DNA of 14,898 bases from JAAGZL01 sp050288625 (GTDB lineage Bacteria > Pseudomonadota > Gammaproteobacteria > Chromatiales > Chromatiaceae): NCBI GenBank assembly GCA_050288625.1, contig JBNKEE010000041.1, positions 1-14,898 on the forward strand, written 5' to 3'. The translations under genes and the position numbers were made by a program. Shown here in pieces: positions 5,866-12,811 of this stretch (position 1 is the first letter of the stretch; the number at the start of each line of letters is the position of its first letter). Under the pieces are notes generated by a model. That model was not told the origin of the DNA. It did no database searches and saw only the letters and a list, made by a program, of their open reading frames with translations.

Positions 5866-6189
5866 TTAAATGTCTACGACTTCGCCATCGGACTTGAAGA
5901 TACGCACCTTGCGGCCATCTTCAAGGATCTTAAATCCAACGCGATCAGCTTTACCTGATACCGGATTGACTATTGCAACATTCGAGATATCCATTGGCAT
6001 CTCTTTGTCTACAATACCACCCGGTTCGCCTTTCATGGGATTGCCCCTGGCGTGTTTCTTTGCCAGGTTAACGTTCTCGACAACCACTTTTGCGTCGTCG
6101 ATAACGCGCAGGATGCTGCCCTGCTTCCCCTTGTCTTTACCTGCCAGGACTACTACCTGGTCACCTTTCTTGATCTTACGCATTGCCAT
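5866..6189 (-). CDS. rplX: 50S ribosomal protein L24
   Basis: The product is 107 residues (E. coli 104). L24 is one of the two assembly-initiator proteins of the large subunit, binding the 5' end of 23S rRNA near the exit tunnel. Its KOW motif is seen near the N terminus in KIKKGDQVVVLAGKDKGKQG. Further family blocks are VVVENVNLAKKHARGNPMKG and GGIVDKEMPMDISNVAIVNP. Two in-frame ATG codons are present, at 6189 and 6183. AAGGGG at 6195-6200 is five bases from the first and eleven from the second, so I chose the first. The gap to rplN is nine bases and the gap to rplE is 13. Confidence 0.97.
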   Translation of the reverse strand: MAMRKIKKGDQVVVLAGKDKGKQGSILRVIDDAKVVVENVNLAKKHARGNPMKGEPGGIVDKEMPMDISNVAIVNPVSGKADRVGFKILEDGRKVRIFKSDGEVVDI

Positions 6190-6198
6190 GGTAGCCCC

Positions 6199-6567
6199 TT
6201 ACAATACTTCTGGCGCAAGCGAGATAATCTTCATAAAACGCTCGCTCCGCAGTTCACGGGTAACAGGACCAAAGATACGAGTTCCAATCGGCTGCAGCTG
6301 CGGGTTTAACAAAACTGCAGCATTGCCATCAAAACGAATCTTGGATCCATCCGGACGACGAATGCCTTTTGTGGTGCGAACCACAACTGCATTGTAGATC
6401 TCACCCTTCTTTACCTTACCGCGTGGAATAGCGTCTTTTACACTTACCTTGATAATGTCACCTATCCCGGCGTAACGACGGTGCGAACCGCCCAGCACTT
6501 TAATGCACTGAACTCTTTTAGCGCCGCTGTTATCGGCCACGCTCAGATTTGTCTGCATCTGGATCAT
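6199..6567 (-). CDS. rplN: 50S ribosomal protein L14
   Basis: The product is 122 residues (E. coli 123). L14 lies at the subunit interface, contacts L19 and 16S rRNA helix 14, and is the place where the silencing factor RsfS binds. It begins MIQMQTNLSVADNSGAKRVQ, continues CIKVLGGSHRRYAGIGDIIK, and contains KGEIYNAVVVRTTKGIRRPD and RIFGPVTRELRSERFMKIIS. It is the first gene of the spc block. A GGGAAAGA motif precedes the ATG. The gap to rpsQ is 55 bases, and I see no convincing promoter in it, so the S10 and spc genes may be transcribed together. Confidence 0.98.
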   Translation of the reverse strand: MIQMQTNLSVADNSGAKRVQCIKVLGGSHRRYAGIGDIIKVSVKDAIPRGKVKKGEIYNAVVVRTTKGIRRPDGSKIRFDGNAAVLLNPQLQPIGTRIFGPVTRELRSERFMKIISLAPEVL

Positions 6568-6622
6568 TGGTCTTTCCCAATCACAAATTCTTCAATATGA
6601 ACAATATTAAACCGGCAACAAA

Positions 6623-6883
6623 TTAGTTTGCCTTATTAACAACCTTAACCAGACGCCACGTCTTATTCTTGGACAGTGGTCTGCATTGCTCAACCATAAC
6701 CGTATCACCAATACCACACTCGTTAGCCTCGTCATGAGCGTGTACTTTGGTAGAGCGACGGATAAACTTTCCATATAGCGGATGCTTAACCTTTCTCTCT
6801 ACCAACACAGTAACGGTTTTATCCATCTTGTCGCTTACAACACGACCCTGGAGCACACGGTTTATTTGCTGCTGTTCACTCAT
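6623..6883 (-). CDS. rpsQ: 30S ribosomal protein S17
   Basis: The product is 86 residues (E. coli 84). S17 is an early-assembling OB-fold protein that binds 16S rRNA helix 11 in the body of the small subunit. The signatures are LQGRVVSDKMDKTVTVLVER, VKHPLYGKFIRRSTKVHAHD and CGIGDTVMVEQCRPLSKNKT, followed by WRLVKVVNKAN. The start codon overlaps the rpmC stop as ATGA, a four-base overlap that indicates translational coupling. It is the last gene of the S10 block, and a 55-base gap separates it from rplN. Confidence 0.98.
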   Translation of the reverse strand: MSEQQQINRVLQGRVVSDKMDKTVTVLVERKVKHPLYGKFIRRSTKVHAHDEANECGIGDTVMVEQCRPLSKNKTWRLVKVVNKAN

Positions 6884-7080
6884 GACGCCCCACCTGCTTT
6901 CTGCTCATTCATAATGGTCTTAACTCGTGCCACATTTTTACGCGCCTGTGTCATCTCTGACGGGCGAGACAATTGACCAGTGCCCTGCTGCATACGCAAA
7001 TTAAACTGCTCTTTACGTAGCTCTAACAACAGCTCTTCCAGCTCGGCCAGGCTCTTTTCGCGAAGTTCACTTGCCTTCAT
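6880..7080 (-). CDS. rpmC: 50S ribosomal protein L29
   Basis: The product is 66 residues (E. coli 63). L29 is a two-helix protein at the polypeptide exit tunnel, close to L23 and the binding site of trigger factor and the signal recognition particle. It begins MKASELREKSLAELEELLLE, continues LRKEQFNLRMQQGTGQLSRP, and ends NEQKAGGAS, with a strongly helical charge pattern. A GTG one codon upstream (7083) is in frame. I chose the ATG at 7080 because L29 starts MKA and because the ATG overlaps the rplP TGA stop by one base (TGATG). The gene also overlaps rpsQ by four bases, so rplP, rpmC and rpsQ form a tightly coupled trio. Confidence 0.96.
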   Translation of the reverse strand: MKASELREKSLAELEELLLELRKEQFNLRMQQGTGQLSRPSEMTQARKNVARVKTIMNEQKAGGAS

Positions 7081-7493
7081 CACATCACCGTCCGTTTAGT
7101 GAAGATAGTTTTAAAAGGTAGCTTGGCGGAAGCCAGTTTAAACGCTTCACGCGCCAGCTCTTCTGACACACCTTCAATCTCATACAACATACGTCCTGGC
7201 TGGATCTGAGCCACCCAGTACTCCACGTTACCCTTACCTTTACCCTGTCTAACTTCTAGTGGCTTCTTGGTAATTGGCTTGTCTGGAAAAACCCGAATCC
7301 AGAGCTTTCCGCCACGTTTAACGCGACGGGTAATGGTACGTCTAGCAGCTTCGATCTGACGCGCAGTCATACGACCACGTTCAGCGGACTTCAGGCCATA
7401 CTCACCGAAGCTTACACTGCTTCCAGAGACAGCGAGTCCACGGTTACGTCCTTTGAACTGCTTACGAAATTTTGTTCTCTTAGGCTGTAACAT
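7080..7493 (-). CDS. rplP: 50S ribosomal protein L16
   Basis: The product is 137 residues (E. coli 136). L16 is a late-assembling protein near the A site and the peptidyl transferase centre that helps position the acceptor arm of tRNA. The basic N terminus MLQPKRTKFRKQFKGRNRGL, the central sequence ARRTITRRVKRGGKLWIRVF with PDKPITKKP, and GKGNVEYWVAQIQPGRMLYE are family signatures. The ATG is three bases after the rpsC stop. GAGGGG inside the last codons of rpsC is seven bases away and serves as the ribosome-binding site. Its TGA overlaps the rpmC ATG by one base. Confidence 0.98.
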   Translation of the reverse strand: MLQPKRTKFRKQFKGRNRGLAVSGSSVSFGEYGLKSAERGRMTARQIEAARRTITRRVKRGGKLWIRVFPDKPITKKPLEVRQGKGKGNVEYWVAQIQPGRMLYEIEGVSEELAREAFKLASAKLPFKTIFTKRTVM

Positions 7494-7496
7494 TGC

Positions 7497-8183
7497 CTAG
7501 CCCCTCTTTGCGGCTGCTTTCTTCTTAGGAGCAGCAGGTTCTTGCTGCTGGCCGTCATCGAAGACCTCGCCCTTAAAAATCCAAACCTTGACGCCAATGA
7601 TACCGTAGGTGGTATTGGCCTCAGCAAACCCATAATCGATATCGGCACGCAGGGTATGCAGTGGCACACGGCCTTCGCGATACCATTCGCTACGCGCGAT
7701 CTCAGCGCCGTTCAACCGTCCTGCCATATTCACTTTCACTCCGCCAGCCCCAAGACGCATGGCGTTCTGCACGGCACGCTTCATGGCACGACGGAACATT
7801 ATGCGGCGCTCCAACTGCTGACAGATGCCCTCTGCAACCAACTGTGCATCCAACTCAGGCTTGCGAATCTCTTCTACGCTCAGATGTACCGGTATACCCA
7901 TACGATCTGAGATATCTTTACGGAGAGAATCGATATCCTCACCCTTCTTACCGATCACTAAACCAGGACGCGCGGTATGAATGGTGATGTGCGCATTATT
8001 GGCCGGACGATCAATCTGAATCCGACTGACAGAAGCCTGGGATAGACGCTTCTTCAGATAGTCGCGCACCTCAAGATCATTGTTCAGCAGATCTGCGAAA
8101 TCTTTAGAGTCCGCATACCACTTGGAGGTCCAGTCCTTGACTATGCCAAGACGTATGCCTATTGGATGTACTTTTTGACCCAT
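7497..8183 (-). CDS. rpsC: 30S ribosomal protein S3
   Basis: The product is 228 residues (E. coli 233). S3 lies at the mRNA entry channel with S4 and S5 and contributes to mRNA unwinding. It begins MGQKVHPIGIRLGIVKDWTS. It carries a KH-type RNA-binding motif with RPGLVIGKKGEDIDSLRKDI near residues 72-91, whose GKKG is the expected GxxG loop. The C-terminal domain contains AGRLNGAEIARSEWYREGRV and the sequence PLHTLRADIDYGFAEANTTY. The last 20 residues are alanine-, glutamine- and lysine-rich and vary in this family. It starts 17 bases after rplV and is coupled to rplP. Confidence 0.98.
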   Translation of the reverse strand: MGQKVHPIGIRLGIVKDWTSKWYADSKDFADLLNNDLEVRDYLKKRLSQASVSRIQIDRPANNAHITIHTARPGLVIGKKGEDIDSLRKDISDRMGIPVHLSVEEIRKPELDAQLVAEGICQQLERRIMFRRAMKRAVQNAMRLGAGGVKVNMAGRLNGAEIARSEWYREGRVPLHTLRADIDYGFAEANTTYGIIGVKVWIFKGEVFDDGQQQEPAAPKKKAAAKRG

Positions 8184-8200
8184 ATTGGCCTCTCTTGCCC

Positions 8201-8533
8201 TTACTTGTCTGCCACAGTCACGGTGATGTGACTGGTGCGCTTAAAAATGCGAGCAGCGCGGCCTTTGGCCCGTGCACGTATACGTTTCATGGTCGGCCCT
8301 TCATCAACACAAACTGTAGAAACTTTCAGCTCATCGATGTCCGCACCTTCGTTGTTCTCCGCGTTTGCGATAGCGGAATCCAACACCTTTTTCATCAGCG
8401 CTGCACCCTTCTTGTTACTGAAGGTCAGTATATTCAGGGCCTGCTCCACCGGCAGTCCTCTGATCTGATCAGCAACCAATCGACCTTTCTGGGCCGATAG
8501 ACGTGCGTGGCGTAATTTTGCTACTGCCTGCAT
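8201..8533 (-). CDS. rplV: 50S ribosomal protein L22
   Basis: The product is 110 residues, matching E. coli L22. L22 contributes a long beta-hairpin to the constriction of the nascent-peptide tunnel, where changes cause macrolide resistance in other species. The sequence begins MQAVAKLRHARLSAQKGRLV, continues VADQIRGLPVEQALNILTFS, and ends with a hairpin region containing GPTMKRIRARAKGRAARIFK followed by a short TSHITVTVADK strand. An in-frame ATG at 8578 would add 15 residues but lies inside rpsS and is not family-like, so I used 8533. That start is 13 bases after the rpsS stop, with a GGGG motif in the gap. No deletion is visible in the hairpin. Confidence 0.97.
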   Translation of the reverse strand: MQAVAKLRHARLSAQKGRLVADQIRGLPVEQALNILTFSNKKGAALMKKVLDSAIANAENNEGADIDELKVSTVCVDEGPTMKRIRARAKGRAARIFKRTSHITVTVADK

Positions 8534-8546
8534 TGCTTCACCCCAA

Positions 8547-8819
8547 CTATTTCGCTTTCTTGTCGGCTGCATGTCCACGGAAGGTCCGGGTCAATGCAAA
8601 TTCGCCAAGTTTATGGCCAACCATGTTTTCAGTTATCAGAACCGGTACATGCTGACGTCCGTTGTAGACAGCTATGGTCAATCCGACCATATCCGGCAGC
8701 ACCATGGAACGGCGTGACCAGGTCTTGATAGGACGCTTACTTTTCGTTTCTACCGCTTCTTCAACCTTCTTCATCAGATGTTGGTCGACAAACGGTCCTT
8801 TTTTAATTGAACGTGGCAC
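8547..8819 (-). CDS. rpsS: 30S ribosomal protein S19 (GTG start)
   Basis: The product is 90 residues (E. coli 92). S19 sits at the top of the small-subunit head, forms a complex with S13 and contacts the A-site region. It begins MPRSIKKGPFVDQHLMKKVE, continues KRPIKTWSRRSMVLPDMVGL, and carries IAVYNGRQHVPVLITENMVG and KLGEFALTRTFRGHAADKKA. The start codon is GTG, supported by the invariant PRS(I/L)KKGPF that follows immediately and by a GAGGT motif about ten bases upstream. No ATG would give a family-like N terminus. The gap to rplB is 21 bases. Confidence 0.97.
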   Translation of the reverse strand: MPRSIKKGPFVDQHLMKKVEEAVETKSKRPIKTWSRRSMVLPDMVGLTIAVYNGRQHVPVLITENMVGHKLGEFALTRTFRGHAADKKAK

Positions 8820-8840
8820 TTTTGCTTACCTCGGTTCCGT

Positions 8841-9668
8841 TTACTTGCGATTGCGACGACGCACAATCATCTTGTTTGTGAGCTTGTTAGTACGCGTCTT
8901 GTGTCCCTTGGTTGGAACACCCCATGGCGAACACGGGTGACGACCACCGGAGGTGCGACCTTCACCACCACCGTGCGGATGATCTACCGGGTTCATGGCA
9001 ACTCCTCGAACAGTTGGACGCACTCCGCGCCAACGGGTCGCGCCAGCCTTACCCAACTTACGCAGACCGTGCTCGGAATTGCCAACCTCGCCGATTACCG
9101 CGCGGCACTCACTGCGTATTTTACGCATCTCGCCTGAGCGGAGGCGTAGAGTAGCATACTCACCCTCACGTGCAACTAACTGCGCAGATGATCCGGCAGA
9201 ACGCGCTATCTGAGCGCCCTTACCCGCCTTCATCTCTATACAGTGAATGGTGCTGCCTAGCGGGATATTCCGCATCGGCATGCAGTTGCCAACTCCGAAT
9301 GGGGCATCTTCACCCGACATGATGCCGTCGCCTGCACGCAACCCCTTAGGAGCGATAATATATCTACGCTCACCATCTATATATTTAATCAGCGCGATGT
9401 TCGCGGTGCGGTTCGGATCATACTCCAGACGTTCCACTACACCCTTGACTCCATCTTTATTGCGTTTGAAATCAATGATGCGATAGCGTTGCTTGTGACC
9501 GCCGCCACGATGTCTGGTAGTAATACGACCACCGTTGTTACGACCGCCGGATTTACTCTTCTTTGCCACCAACGGCTCATGCGGGGCGCCTTTATGCAGG
9601 TCAGGGTTGGTTACCTTGACCACAAAACGGCGGCCTGGAGAAGTTGGTTTTGTTTTAACAATAGCCAT
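8841..9668 (-). CDS. rplB: 50S ribosomal protein L2
   Basis: The product is 275 residues (E. coli 273). L2 is a primary 23S rRNA binder needed for subunit association and for the peptidyl transferase centre. It begins MAIVKTKPTSPGRRFVVKVT. The arginine- and glycine-rich section GGRNNGGRITTRHRGGGHKQ lies near residues 42-61, and a central OB-fold and SH3-like region follows. The C terminus carries VRGVAMNPVDHPHGGGEGRT followed by SGGRHPCSPWGVPTKGHKTR. The histidine of DHPHGGG, important for peptidyl transferase activity in E. coli L2, is present. The gene follows rplW by 37 bases. Confidence 0.98.
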   Translation of the reverse strand: MAIVKTKPTSPGRRFVVKVTNPDLHKGAPHEPLVAKKSKSGGRNNGGRITTRHRGGGHKQRYRIIDFKRNKDGVKGVVERLEYDPNRTANIALIKYIDGERRYIIAPKGLRAGDGIMSGEDAPFGVGNCMPMRNIPLGSTIHCIEMKAGKGAQIARSAGSSAQLVAREGEYATLRLRSGEMRKIRSECRAVIGEVGNSEHGLRKLGKAGATRWRGVRPTVRGVAMNPVDHPHGGGEGRTSGGRHPCSPWGVPTKGHKTRTNKLTNKMIVRRRNRK

Positions 9669-9705
9669 GTTAGTGCTTCCGATTTAGTTCTTTATGCGGC
9701 TACGC

Positions 9706-9999
9706 TTATGCGCCGCCAAAATCGATATCGTTCCCAGGCGCCAGACGCACATACGCCTTGCGTATGTCCTTGCGGCGACCAATTCTATGCGCAGCGCGCT
9801 TAGTCTTGCCCTTGATGTTAACAACGCGAACATTCTCAACCTTCACGTCAAACATCATCTCAACCGCCTTACGGATCTCAGGCTTGGTCGAATCTGGCGC
9901 GACCTCAAACACGAACTGTCTGTTTGCGTCAGCAGAGATGGTGCTTTTCTCAGATACCACCGGACTACGCAGGGTCTCAATCAGTCTCTCTTTGTTCAT
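9706..9999 (-). CDS. rplW: 50S ribosomal protein L23
   Basis: The product is 97 residues (E. coli 100). L23 lies at the tunnel exit and is the main docking site for trigger factor and the signal recognition particle. It begins MNKERLIETLRSPVVSEKST, and has FEVAPDSTKPEIRKAVEMMF followed by DVKVENVRVVNIKGKTKR. It ends in the family's APGNDIDFGGA-type C terminus. The exposed VSEKS segment and the acidic residues near it that contact trigger factor are present. The ATG overlaps the rplD stop as ATGA, a four-base overlap that points to translational coupling of L4 and L23. Confidence 0.98.
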   Translation of the reverse strand: MNKERLIETLRSPVVSEKSTISADANRQFVFEVAPDSTKPEIRKAVEMMFDVKVENVRVVNIKGKTKRAAHRIGRRKDIRKAYVRLAPGNDIDFGGA

Positions 10000-10613
10000 G
10001 CCAGGCGCTCCTCAAGTTTCTCCACTGCATCAGCAGTGATCAAAACCTTCTCAAACCCAACCAGACTAGCCGGATCGACCTCGTTTACGTCACAGACATA
10101 AACCTTGTGTAGATTGCGAGAGGCCAGATACAGATTCTCGTCCGGATCAACTGTAATGATCAGCACCTCTTCCACATCCAGCTTATTCAGTATCTCTACC
10201 AGTTCCTTGGTCTTAGGCGCCTTAACCTCAAATCTAGCAACCGGAATCAAACGATCCTGACGCACCAACTCAGAGAGGATAGAACGCAGAGCACCGCGAT
10301 ACATCTTGCGGTTTACCTTCTGCTCATAGTTACGCGGCCTGGCCGCAAATGTAACACCACCGGAACGCCAGATCGGGCTGCTGATGGTACCGGCGCGTGC
10401 TCGACCCATACCCTTTTGACGAAACGGCTTGGCTCCGCCCCCGGCCACATCTGAGCGACTCTTCTGCGCCTTGGTTCCAGAACGGGCACCTGCCATAAAG
10501 GCTGTGACCACCTGATGAATCAGGGCCTCGTTATAATCCGCAGCAAATACAGCATCGGAGACCTTTAGAGTCTTTCCTTTGCCGGAGCTGCCTGCTTGTG
10601 CCTTGAGGTCCAT
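9996..10613 (-). CDS. rplD: 50S ribosomal protein L4
   Basis: The product is 205 residues (E. coli 201). L4 has a globular domain on the ribosome surface and a long loop reaching the nascent-peptide tunnel opposite L22. In E. coli it also represses the S10 operon through the leader of rpsJ and stimulates transcription termination there. The extended loop is seen near residues 45-90 with ARSGTKAQKSRSDVAGGGAK and PFRQKGMGRARAGTISSPIW, then GGVTFAARPRNYEQKVNRKM. The C-terminal domain contains LASRNLHKVYVCDVNEVDPA. The ATG is five bases after the rplC stop, with AAGGGG eight bases away. No S10 leader of the E. coli kind can fit upstream of rpsJ here, so that feedback role is doubtful in this genome. 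Confidence 0.98.
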   Translation of the reverse strand: MDLKAQAGSSGKGKTLKVSDAVFAADYNEALIHQVVTAFMAGARSGTKAQKSRSDVAGGGAKPFRQKGMGRARAGTISSPIWRSGGVTFAARPRNYEQKVNRKMYRGALRSILSELVRQDRLIPVARFEVKAPKTKELVEILNKLDVEEVLIITVDPDENLYLASRNLHKVYVCDVNEVDPASLVGFEKVLITADAVEKLEERLA

Positions 10614-10618
10614 ATCTA

Positions 10619-11269
10619 TTACCCCTTATTCAACATCTTTACGGCCGGGGTGACGATTACATCACCGCCGTTCGCGCCAGGGACAGAGCCTTTGATCAAC
10701 AACAAGTTGCGCTCGACATCTACCCGGACAATCTCTACATTCTGCGTGGTCACTTGCTCGCTACCCATGTGCCCCGCCATCTTCTTACCCTTGAACACAC
10801 GCCCAGGGGTCTGACACTGACCAATAGAGCCTGGCGCACGATGCGAGATGGAGTTACCGTGGGTTGCATCCTGCATACGGAAGTTGTGTCTCTTTACTCC
10901 GCCCTGAAAACCTTTACCTTTGCTGACTCCACAGACATCAACTATCTGGCCTTCCGCAAACAGGTCGACCTTGATCTCGCTGCCGGTCGCTATATCTTCG
11001 CCTTCACCCTCTTCCAGGCGAAACTCCCAAAGACCACGTCCGGCCTCTACACCCGCCTTGGAGAAATGACCGGCCTCGGCCTTGTTTACACGGGAGGCCT
11101 TGCGGCTTCCGGTAGTCACCTGAAAGGCGCTGTATCCATCATTTTCGATGGTGCGAAGCTGGGTAACCTTATTTGGTTCGGCCTCAATCACCGTCACAGG
11201 AACCGATGTTCCGGCTTCGGTGAAGACGCGGGTCATACCCACTTTACGTCCTACAATTCCAATCGCCAT
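10619..11269 (-). CDS. rplC: 50S ribosomal protein L3
   Basis: The product is 216 residues (E. coli 209). L3 starts large-subunit assembly with L24 and extends a finger towards the peptidyl transferase centre. It begins MAIGIVGRKVGMTRVFTEAG. The fingertip contains the sequence SHRAPGSIGQCQTPGRVFKG followed by KKMAGHMG. Gln151 in SIGQCQ corresponds to the glutamine that PrmB methylates in E. coli, although the next residue here is cysteine where E. coli has asparagine. The C terminus holds ERNLLLIKGSVPGANGGDVI. GAGGT overlapping the rpsJ TGA provides the ribosome-binding site, and the gap is 11 bases. Confidence 0.98.
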   Translation of the reverse strand: MAIGIVGRKVGMTRVFTEAGTSVPVTVIEAEPNKVTQLRTIENDGYSAFQVTTGSRKASRVNKAEAGHFSKAGVEAGRGLWEFRLEEGEGEDIATGSEIKVDLFAEGQIVDVCGVSKGKGFQGGVKRHNFRMQDATHGNSISHRAPGSIGQCQTPGRVFKGKKMAGHMGSEQVTTQNVEIVRVDVERNLLLIKGSVPGANGGDVIVTPAVKMLNKG

Positions 11270-11280
11270 TGTTCTTAACC

Positions 11281-11598
11281 TCAGTTCAGCTTGATCTGAA
11301 CGTCGACACCCGCCGCGAGATCCAGCTTCATCAGGGCATCCACCGTCTTATCAGTCGGATCGATGATGTCCATAATGCGCTTGTGGGTACGAATCTCGTA
11401 CTGGTCACGGGCATCTTTGTTTACGTGCGGAGAGATCAGCACGGTAAACCGCTCTTTTCTAGTCGGAAGCGGGATAGGTCCACGTACCTGAGCGCCGGTG
11501 CGCTTGGCGGTGTCAACTATCTCGCGCGCAGACTGATCGATCAGCCTATGATCGAAAGCCTTCAGTCGAATTCGGATTCTCTGGTTCTGGTTGCCCAT
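11281..11598 (-). CDS. rpsJ: 30S ribosomal protein S10
   Basis: The product is 105 residues (E. coli 103). S10 is in the small-subunit head. As NusE it also joins NusB and NusG in transcription antitermination and in transcription-translation coupling. It begins MGNQNQRIRIRLKAFDHRLI, continues GAQVRGPIPLPTRKERFTVL and ISPHVNKDARDQYEIRTHKR, and ends DLAAGVDVQIKLN. The start is five bases after the tuf stop codon. Only a weak GAG motif lies upstream, within the last tuf codon, so initiation probably depends on ribosomes finishing tuf. The gap is far too short for the roughly 170-base S10 leader of E. coli. It begins the S10 block, with rplC 11 bases downstream. Confidence 0.98.
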   Translation of the reverse strand: MGNQNQRIRIRLKAFDHRLIDQSAREIVDTAKRTGAQVRGPIPLPTRKERFTVLISPHVNKDARDQYEIRTHKRIMDIIDPTDKTVDALMKLDLAAGVDVQIKLN

Positions 11599-11603
11599 AT
11601 TAA

Positions 11604-12794
11604 TTACTCGATAATCTTAGAAACCACGCCGGCGCCTACAGTACGGCCACCTTCACGGATTGCAAAACGCAGACCCTCTTCCATAGCAATCGGCGCATGC
11701 AGCTTTACCGTCATCTTTACATTGTCACCAGGCATTACCATCTCTACGCCATCTGGCAGATCGCATGCACCGGTTACGTCAGTAGTACGGAAGTAAAACT
11801 GCGGACGATAACCATTAAAGAATGGGGTGTGTCGCCCACCTTCGTCCTTGCTCAATACATACACCTCAGCCTCAAAGTGGGTGTGCGGCGTAATGCTGCC
11901 AGGCTTGGCCAATACCTGACCACGCTCTACCTCATCTCGCTTGGTTCCACGCAGCAACACACCTACGTTGTCTCCAGCCACACCTTCGTCCAACAGCTTG
12001 CGGAACATCTCTACACCTGTACAGGTGGTGGTGATGGTATCGTGAATACCTACGATCTCCACCTCTTCGCCTACCTTGATAACTCCACGCTCTACACGGC
12101 CGGTTACCACGGTTCCGCGACCAGAAATGGAGAATACGTCCTCAATCGGCATCAGGAAGGCCTGATCAATGTCACGCTCCGGCTCTGGAATATAGCTGTC
12201 CATGGCCTCTACCAGCTTGATCACTGAAGGTACACCTATGTCACTGGTGTCTCCTTCCAGGGCCTTAAGGGCCGATCCAGAAATGATCGGGGTGTCGTCG
12301 CCCGGAAATTCATACTGGTCCAGAAGCTCGCGGATCTCCATCTCTACCAGTTCCAGAAGCTCTGCGTCGTCTACCATGTCCGCCTTGTTCATGTAGACAA
12401 CTATGTAAGGTACGCCTACCTGACGTGACAGCAGAATGTGCTCCCGGGTCTGGGGCATAGGACCGTCGGCCGCAGATACAACCAGAATGGCTCCGTCCAT
12501 CTGCGCCGCACCAGTGATCATGTTCTTTACATAGTCAGCATGGCCCGGGCAGTCTACGTGCGCGTAGTGACGGATCGCTGATTCGTACTCTACGTGTGCG
12601 GTAGCAATCGTAATGCCGCGTTCACGCTCTTCCGGGGCATTGTCAATCTGATCGAAGGCCTTGGTCTCACCACCGTGAGTCTCAGCCATCACCTTGGTCA
12701 GCGCCGCCGTGAGTGTGGTCTTACCATGGTCGACGTGACCAATTGTACCTACATTAACATGCGGCTTCGTACGTTCGAATTTTTCCTTGGACAC
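11604..12794 (-). CDS. tuf: Elongation factor Tu (GTG start)
   Basis: EF-Tu delivers aminoacyl-tRNA to the ribosomal A site and hydrolyses GTP on codon recognition. The product has 396 residues (E. coli 394). The GTPase domain has the P-loop GHVDHGKT at residues 19-26, the switch II motif DCPGH at 81-85 with catalytic His85, NKAD at 136-139 and SGSALKAL near 172-179. Domains 2 and 3 follow with PIEDVFSISGRGTVVTGRVE, GGRHTPFFNGYRPQFYFRTT and RFAIREGGRTVGAGVV. The start is GTG, as in E. coli tuf genes, with AGGGG ten bases upstream. fusA lies 17 bases upstream and rpsJ only five bases downstream. Many Proteobacteria have a second tuf copy elsewhere, which cannot be judged here. Confidence 0.98.
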   Translation of the reverse strand: MSKEKFERTKPHVNVGTIGHVDHGKTTLTAALTKVMAETHGGETKAFDQIDNAPEERERGITIATAHVEYESAIRHYAHVDCPGHADYVKNMITGAAQMDGAILVVSAADGPMPQTREHILLSRQVGVPYIVVYMNKADMVDDAELLELVEMEIRELLDQYEFPGDDTPIISGSALKALEGDTSDIGVPSVIKLVEAMDSYIPEPERDIDQAFLMPIEDVFSISGRGTVVTGRVERGVIKVGEEVEIVGIHDTITTTCTGVEMFRKLLDEGVAGDNVGVLLRGTKRDEVERGQVLAKPGSITPHTHFEAEVYVLSKDEGGRHTPFFNGYRPQFYFRTTDVTGACDLPDGVEMVMPGDNVKMTVKLHAPIAMEEGLRFAIREGGRTVGAGVVSKIIE

Positions 12795-12811
12795 TGTTAA
12801 CTACCCCTGAA

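Noticed and set aside
6590..6607. AT-rich inverted repeat (AATAT/ATATT) in the rpsQ-rplN gap
   Set aside because: Five A-T pairs would be barely stable and are likely by chance in AT-rich intergenic sequence.
8534..8578. Upstream in-frame start for rplV adding 15 residues
   Set aside because: The extension lies inside rpsS, is not seen in L22 proteins, and the ATG at 8533 gives the normal 110-residue protein.
10754..12227. Several plus-strand open frames opposite rplC, rpsJ and tuf
   Set aside because: They are antisense shadows of highly conserved genes with no domain of their own.
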